Part shown: positions 59,942 to 64,000 of the stretch, one piece after another
Layout: each line of letters starts with the position of its first letter
Numbering within the stretch: position 1 is the first letter of the stretch
NCBI GenBank assembly: GCA_944389415.1
Contig: CALXMF010000003.1
Coordinates: 62,001-126,000 of the forward strand
Direction of reading: 5' to 3'
DNA from: an uncultured Spirochaetota bacterium
Lineage (GTDB): Bacteria; Spirochaetota; Spirochaetia; Treponematales; Treponemataceae
Length of the DNA stretch: 64,000 bases
Made by a program: the position numbers and the translations under genes
The notes under the pieces: generated by a model
What the model was told of the DNA's origin: nothing
Database searches by the model: none
What the model saw: only the letters and a program-made list of their open reading frames with translations

Positions 59942-60403
59942 ATGAAAATAATAGAAGTAACAGACAGAACGCCGGATTTGATTGGTCAGCTGCTTGACGT
60001 GTGGGAAGCATCGGTGCGGGCAACGCATCTTTTTCTGACTGATGGTGAAATCAGCAGTATCAAAGCATATGTGCCGCAGGCGCTGGCAGCCGCTGCGCAT
60101 CTGATAGCGGCGGAAAATGAAAACGGCGCGCCCGTTGCTTTTATGGGGATTGAGGGCGGCTCGCTTGAAATGCTCTTTGTTTCGCCGGAAGAACGGGGAA
60201 AAGGTCTTGGAAAAACGCTGCTGCGCTACGGGATCGAACGTTACGGCGTAGAGCGTCTTGCGGTCAACGAACAGAATCCGCAGGCGAAGGGGTTCTATGC
60301 GCACATGGGTTTTCAGGTGTACAAGCGGACAGACCGCGACGAACAGGGCAATCCGTATCCGCTGCTGTATATGCGTCTCGGGCATGACCAGCACAGAAAA
60401 TAA
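59942..60403 (+). CDS. GNAT family N-acetyltransferase, YjaB-like
   Basis: 153 aa. LFVSPEERGKGLGKTLLRYG is the acetyl-CoA loop; AVNEQNPQAKGFYAHMGFQV is the motif B region. Size and pattern resemble YjaB-type enzymes. Acceptor unknown. It directly follows the other GNAT. Confidence 0.87.
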   Translation: MKIIEVTDRTPDLIGQLLDVWEASVRATHLFLTDGEISSIKAYVPQALAAAAHLIAAENENGAPVAFMGIEGGSLEMLFVSPEERGKGLGKTLLRYGIERYGVERLAVNEQNPQAKGFYAHMGFQVYKRTDRDEQGNPYPLLYMRLGHDQHRK

Positions 60404-60483
60404 AGGAACCCGGTTGCTTTTGATAAATTACCGCAGCGGACGGAAGTAAAATACGGTAAGCATGAACTGACAGGAGACCGTAT

Positions 60484-61206
60484 ATGAAAATATATAATGC
60501 AGGGAACAGGGTTATGAATACCTATCTTTATCGGATTAAAGATGGGTATGTCATGATTGATACCGGATATGCACATAGTTATCAAAAGTGTACTTCATCT
60601 ATGAAGCGGCAAGGGATTTCATGGGATGATGTCAAATATATTTTTCTCACACACGCTCATGATGACCATGCAGGCTTTTTAAAAGAAGTATTGGATAAAC
60701 ACGCAAATATTACTTGTATTATAAGCGGTACGGCATTTCCGGTTTTAGCTAAAGGACAAAATTCTTTCAATGGCGGATGCAGCAGCAGATTGGCTTTGTT
60801 CTTCTGCTGCATGATGAAACTATTGGGTAATGGAAAACATCTTTTTCCTGCAATAAATGAAACCTACGCCAATAGACTGATTACTGTAACAAAAGATAAT
60901 ATCGCTGAAATAGAAAGTTTGTTGTCCGGAAAAATATTATTTACGCCGGGACATACGGCAGACTCTGTTTCTTTAAAGGTAAAAAATTTGATATTCTGCG
61001 GAGATGCCGCTATGAACGGCGTGCCAAGTCTGCACAGGATAACGATATGGGTAGAAAATAAAGAAGCGTTTGAAAATTCATGGCAAGTATTATTGGACGA
61101 AAATGCAGAGTATATTTACCCGGCGCATGGGAAACGATTTAAAAGCAGTGATTTGCATAAGTTTAAATCTAAAATCAAAAAGGTTAAATTATATTCTTTG
61201 AAGTAA
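60484..61206 (+). CDS. Metallo-beta-lactamase-fold hydrolase
   Basis: 240 aa. The metal-binding motif is FLTHAHDDHAGFLKEVLD, followed by ILFTPGHTADSVSLKV (third His), IFCGDAAMN (Asp) and YIYPAHGKRF. Substrate unknown. CAGGAGACCGTAT precedes the ATG. The last 23 bases overlap the convergent epimerase frame. Confidence 0.88.
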   Translation: MKIYNAGNRVMNTYLYRIKDGYVMIDTGYAHSYQKCTSSMKRQGISWDDVKYIFLTHAHDDHAGFLKEVLDKHANITCIISGTAFPVLAKGQNSFNGGCSSRLALFFCCMMKLLGNGKHLFPAINETYANRLITVTKDNIAEIESLLSGKILFTPGHTADSVSLKVKNLIFCGDAAMNGVPSLHRITIWVENKEAFENSWQVLLDENAEYIYPAHGKRFKSSDLHKFKSKIKKVKLYSLK

Positions 61207-62374
61207 CAATCATATCATAATTTCCCAGCCTTTGGGATTGACAGCAAAGCCGGTCTGATTGGATAAAACGGCGTCCGTACACCGTTCTCAAAATCACTCG
61301 CTGCCAATAAAACCTTCCGTTTGACGAAGAGCGGCTTTCCCTCGCCTTTGCCGGAATCCGCCTGTTTGGGGAACCGGAAGCGGATTGAACCGGATTTCCG
61401 CGCAGCCAGGAAATCGTGTCGCGGATCGTATCCTGCATATCCCGCGGATGGTATCCCAGTTCTGCAGTGGCTTTGTCATGCGTAAAATGGCTGTTGCTGG
61501 AAATTGTATACAGCGAGTACCGGGTATACAGCGGACGCGTATGCGTAATTTTACCAATCCATTCAAAGAACGGAACAAAGGCGCGTGCAATGCCGATTGG
61601 CAGACAGAACTTTTTCCTTCCGCCTACGCTTCTGCGGACACATTCCAACAATTCGCGCACCGTGAAATAACGGTTGGAAAGAATGTAGCAGTTTCCTTTG
61701 ATACCGTGTCCGGCAGCTTCAAGACATCCTTTTGCTACATCGCGGACATCCACAAAATCAAATCCTCCGGTGATTCCCGCCGGTAGTTTTCCGGAAATAT
61801 ACATTTGGATGAGTTGCACAATATGATTGTTTCCGCGGTCATACGGCCCGACAATACCGGACGGATGTACAACGACCGCGTCCAGACCGTTTTGAACAGC
61901 GTCTAATACAGCCTGCGTGGCTTCTGCTTTTGTAGAAGCATATCCACCGATTACGTTTTCTTTGGAAAATGCCGCCGCTTCTGAAATGGTTGCTTTTTCT
62001 TCTGTTTCGGGAATAGCATGGACCGAACTGACATAAACCAACCGTTTAACCGGATGGCGCATACACTGTCCGATGATATTTTTTGTACCTTGCACATTGA
62101 TGCTGTAAAGCTGCGGCGTAATATTGCTGCCGATGCTGATCAATCCTGCCGCATGGATAACAATGACTTCTGCGCCGGACAGACCGGAGAAAATTTCTTC
62201 CAGCGATTCCGGTTTCGTGATGTCGCCTTTGTAATAGGTGATTTGGCTGTCGCTCTCTCCGTTTTCCGACGGAAGAATCAGTCCGCGGATTTCACATTCT
62301 GTTTTGCGCAGATATTGAATGATTGTCCCGGCCAGATGTCCGGCCGCGCCGGTAATTATATAAACCCGTTTCAT
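61184..62374 (-). CDS. NAD-dependent epimerase/dehydratase with suspicious C-terminal extension
   Basis: 396 aa. Rossmann motif VYIITGAAGHLAGTIIQYL and active-site YASTKAE (YxxxK) of the extended SDR family; HPSGIVGPYD and a C-terminal GYHPRDMQDTIRDTISWLRG end the normal domain near residue 327. The last 65-70 residues are basic, of low complexity (PNRRIPAKARESRSSSNGR) and run into the next gene. Another frame of the same stretch reads VLLAASDFENGVRTPFYPIR. The tail is probably a lost stop or a frameshift product. TAGGAGGTAAGCC precedes the ATG. Confidence 0.82.
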   Translation of the reverse strand: MKRVYIITGAAGHLAGTIIQYLRKTECEIRGLILPSENGESDSQITYYKGDITKPESLEEIFSGLSGAEVIVIHAAGLISIGSNITPQLYSINVQGTKNIIGQCMRHPVKRLVYVSSVHAIPETEEKATISEAAAFSKENVIGGYASTKAEATQAVLDAVQNGLDAVVVHPSGIVGPYDRGNNHIVQLIQMYISGKLPAGITGGFDFVDVRDVAKGCLEAAGHGIKGNCYILSNRYFTVRELLECVRRSVGGRKKFCLPIGIARAFVPFFEWIGKITHTRPLYTRYSLYTISSNSHFTHDKATAELGYHPRDMQDTIRDTISWLRGNPVQSASGSPNRRIPAKARESRSSSNGRFYWQRVILRTVYGRRFIQSDRLCCQSQRLGNYDMIVTSKNII

Positions 62375-62476
62375 TTGGCTTACCTCCTATTTGAGACCGT
62401 TTGTACTATACCGCGTGCATATTTATCCGGTTGGAGGTTTTTGTTAAGGAAAGATGAAACGGAAAAAAATCTTGTT

Positions 62477-63128
62477 TTATTTTGCCTGCGGCGCGGCGTC
62501 CGGTATAGCCCGGATTTTTTCAGGATTTTCGCTGCATAAGGCTTCCATATTCCGGAAAATCCTGTCCGGATCCCAGTCCCACCATTTGAGTTGCAGCAAA
62601 TAGTCCGTCAGGGCATCGTCAAAGCGTTTGCGGATAATCCTGCACGGATTTCCACCTGCAATGCAGTAGGCGGGAATATCTTTTGCAACAACGGAATTGG
62701 CGGCAATCACCGCGCCGTCCCCGATGTGAATCCCCGGCATGACGGTTACGTTTTGTCCGATCCAAACGTCATTCCCTACAACCGTATCTCCTTTCAGCGG
62801 CAAATCCCGCAGGGACGGCGTAAATTTTTCCCAGCCGCCGCCCATGATGTTGAACGGATATGTCGTCACGCTGTTCATCCTGTGGTTCGCGCCGTTCATC
62901 ACAAATTCAATTCCTTTTGCAATTGCACAGAATTTTCCGATAATCAGTTTATCGCCGATGAATTCATAATGGTGCGTAACGTGTTCTTCAAATTTTTCTG
63001 CGCCGGTATTGTCGTCATAGTAAGAGTATTCCCCTGCAATAATATTCGGACGGGAAATAACATTTTTGATGAATACGACGCTTTTGATTTTTTTCATTCG
63101 GATAAACCGCATCCGGATCCGATCCCAT
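62477..63128 (-). CDS. Vat/CatB-type xenobiotic acetyltransferase with N-terminal frameshift
   Basis: Left-handed beta-helix (hexapeptide) acetyltransferase: IIAGEYSYYDDNTG, IGKFCAIAKGIEFVMNGANH, GDTVVGNDVWIGQNVTVMPG, GAVIAANSVVAKDIPAYCIA. These match Vat-type streptogramin A acetyltransferases. The best start is ATG 63128 behind AAAGGAGGGGAT, reading MGSDPDAVYPNEK, which fits the family N-terminus. That frame leaves the main frame at a seven-T run (63088-63094); with six it would read NEKIKSVVFIKNVI without a break. In the window as given, only starts further in (around MKKIKSVVF) give an intact product. Confidence 0.82.
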
Positions 63129-63220
63129 ATCCCCTCCTTTCTTGATTCCTGCTTTTCCCGCACGGGTATTTTCCGGCGGGTGTTTATGTTGATTCAGTTT
63201 GTATCAGTGGTTTCCGGTAT

Positions 63221-63742
63221 TTACGGCGTATTGTAAACGGCAAGCGCCCGCTCTTCCAGTTTCTGCATAAATTCCGCTTTTCCGGAACAGTATCCTTCGA
63301 TGTCATAGGGAAAACGCCTGGCAAGTTCTTTTTTCAGCTCTGCATAAGCTTTCTGTTCTTCCCTGTTCATGCGCAGATAATCCCGGACGGCAAGATGGCG
63401 TGTGATGTTGAATGTGTCATCCGACCGGAAAATGTGAATCTGGTGTGTCCGTTCGTCTCCGCCTTTGCGCAGGTAGCGCCGGCCGGGTATACCGAATTCG
63501 CCGAGAAATTCATAGCCTGCCCGGACAAAATCCGCCGATGCGGCGTCAACCGCTTCCAGACTCCGGACGGAAACCAGAATATCGATAACCGGCTTGGCTG
63601 CAAGTCCGGGAACCGCCGTGCTTCCGATGTGCCGGACAGCCAGTGCATTTTCCCCCAGGATGGCGGTAATTTTCTTTTCTTCTTCCGCATACATCCGCGG
63701 CCAGTCCGGATTATATTCCGTTACGGTAATGTGCTGCGGCAT
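63221..63742 (-). CDS. GrpB family (UPF0157) nucleotidyltransferase-fold protein
   Basis: 173 aa. ITVTEYNPDWPRMYAEEE, AVRHIGSTAVPGLAAKPVID and ILVSVRSLEAVD at the N-terminus, then FLGEFGIPGRRYLRKG, HQIHIF and HLAVRDYLR. It matches GrpB proteins, a family with a nucleotidyltransferase fold and no proven common role. GGAAGG lies before the ATG, and the gene is divergent from the EamA gene. Confidence 0.9.
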   Translation of the reverse strand: MPQHITVTEYNPDWPRMYAEEEKKITAILGENALAVRHIGSTAVPGLAAKPVIDILVSVRSLEAVDAASADFVRAGYEFLGEFGIPGRRYLRKGGDERTHQIHIFRSDDTFNITRHLAVRDYLRMNREEQKAYAELKKELARRFPYDIEGYCSGKAEFMQKLEERALAVYNTP

Positions 63743-63888
63743 GTTTTTCCTTCCTTTCTTTCTTTATTCCGTTTGTGATCCAATATATGTTAGCGGATTG
63801 CCGGTTTTGCCGCAAGCGGATAAACAAAGCGTTATCCGGAATTGGCTTTCTGCTTGGGATGCGTTAAACTGTCTTGCAGAGGTGGAAA

Positions 63889-64000
63889 ATGTGGGCGGTA
63901 TTTGCATTCGGTTCAGCGGTGTTTGCGGCGTTGACTTCCGTATTGGCCAAAATCGGTATTAACGGTGTACAGTCAAACCTTGCCACGGCAGTCCGCACTG
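63889..64000 (+). CDS. EamA (DMT superfamily) transporter, 5' part only
   Basis: The ATG at 63889 follows CAGAGGTGGAAA. The 37 codons before the window ends read MWAVFAFGSAVFAALTSVLA then KIGINGVQSNLATAVRT, the first helix and loop typical of EamA-type drug/metabolite transporters. The remainder is outside the window. Confidence 0.8.
   Translation, partial: MWAVFAFGSAVFAALTSVLAKIGINGVQSNLATAVRT

Noticed and set aside
55898-63742. Integron cassette array
   Set aside because: The small cargo genes resemble cassettes, but gaps are often 2-45 bases, genes overlap and lie on both strands, and no attC-like imperfect palindromes or integrase are present.

Overview
The window looks like a chromosome segment of a host-associated spirochaete, most likely a Treponema. 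The evidence is the core block at 1-14000: an apolipoprotein N-acyltransferase tail, a bactofilin, a YggS-type PLP protein, two RluA/RluD-type pseudouridine synthases, a Cache hybrid histidine kinase, FolC, a ZIP metal transporter and tRNA-Lys, at moderate GC with TTGACT/TATAAT-type promoters. The genus is inferred from gene style and order, not from a marker gene such as 16S rRNA. From about 14 kb onward nearly everything is accessory DNA lying downstream of the tRNA-Lys gene, a common place for islands. No integrase or flanking att repeat was seen.

Layout. (1) 1-7113: housekeeping genes and a convergent sensor kinase. (2) 7199-11443: a surface cluster with an OmpA/DUF3575 protein, a tiny lipoprotein, a fimbrillin-like lipoprotein and a fimbrillin/GLUG-repeat lipoprotein. 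The last two are clearly GC-richer and Bacteroidetes-like, which suggests transfer between gut or oral phyla. (3) 11457-14276: folC, zupT-like gene, tRNA-Lys and AT-rich direct repeats. (4) 15499-30059: a phage-defence operon with the four type 4 BREX core genes (brxP, brxC, pglZ, brxL), preceded by a 950-aa helical/winged-helix protein and followed by a 65-aa zinc-knuckle protein and an IscS/NifS-type cysteine desulfurase. BrxP joins a PAPS-reductase/ATP-pyrophosphatase domain, a ferredoxin-like cysteine cluster and a DUF4007-like C-terminus. With a sulfur donor in the same operon, sulfur-based DNA marking (phosphorothioation-like) is a reasonable hypothesis.

(5) 30401-50008: about 19.6 kb of minus-strand, closely packed genes that look like a polyimmunity locus: a 1481-aa TPR/SUFU/DUF4253 protein, DUF5713, DUF2262, a NADAR protein, an FGE-like protein, leucine-rich, ankyrin and beta-propeller-like proteins, and a tandem pair of paralogues. 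It is headed by a TetR regulator with a palindrome just upstream. (6) 50270-55854: a divergent plus-strand arm with a TPR protein, a degraded ankyrin gene, an intact ankyrin gene and a duplicated DUF285-repeat protein. (7) 55898-64000: small closely spaced cargo genes (SRPBCC, DUF3795, DUF3788, two alpha/beta hydrolases, CAT-like, two GNATs, MBL hydrolase, epimerase, Vat-like acetyltransferase with a probable frameshift, GrpB, and the start of an EamA transporter). They resemble Firmicutes resistance and detoxification genes.

Working together: regions 4 and 5 would form a combined defence island. BREX would act against phage, and the immunity proteins would neutralise toxins delivered by competitors. 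Functions are family-level inferences from motifs recognised by eye; no database search was run.
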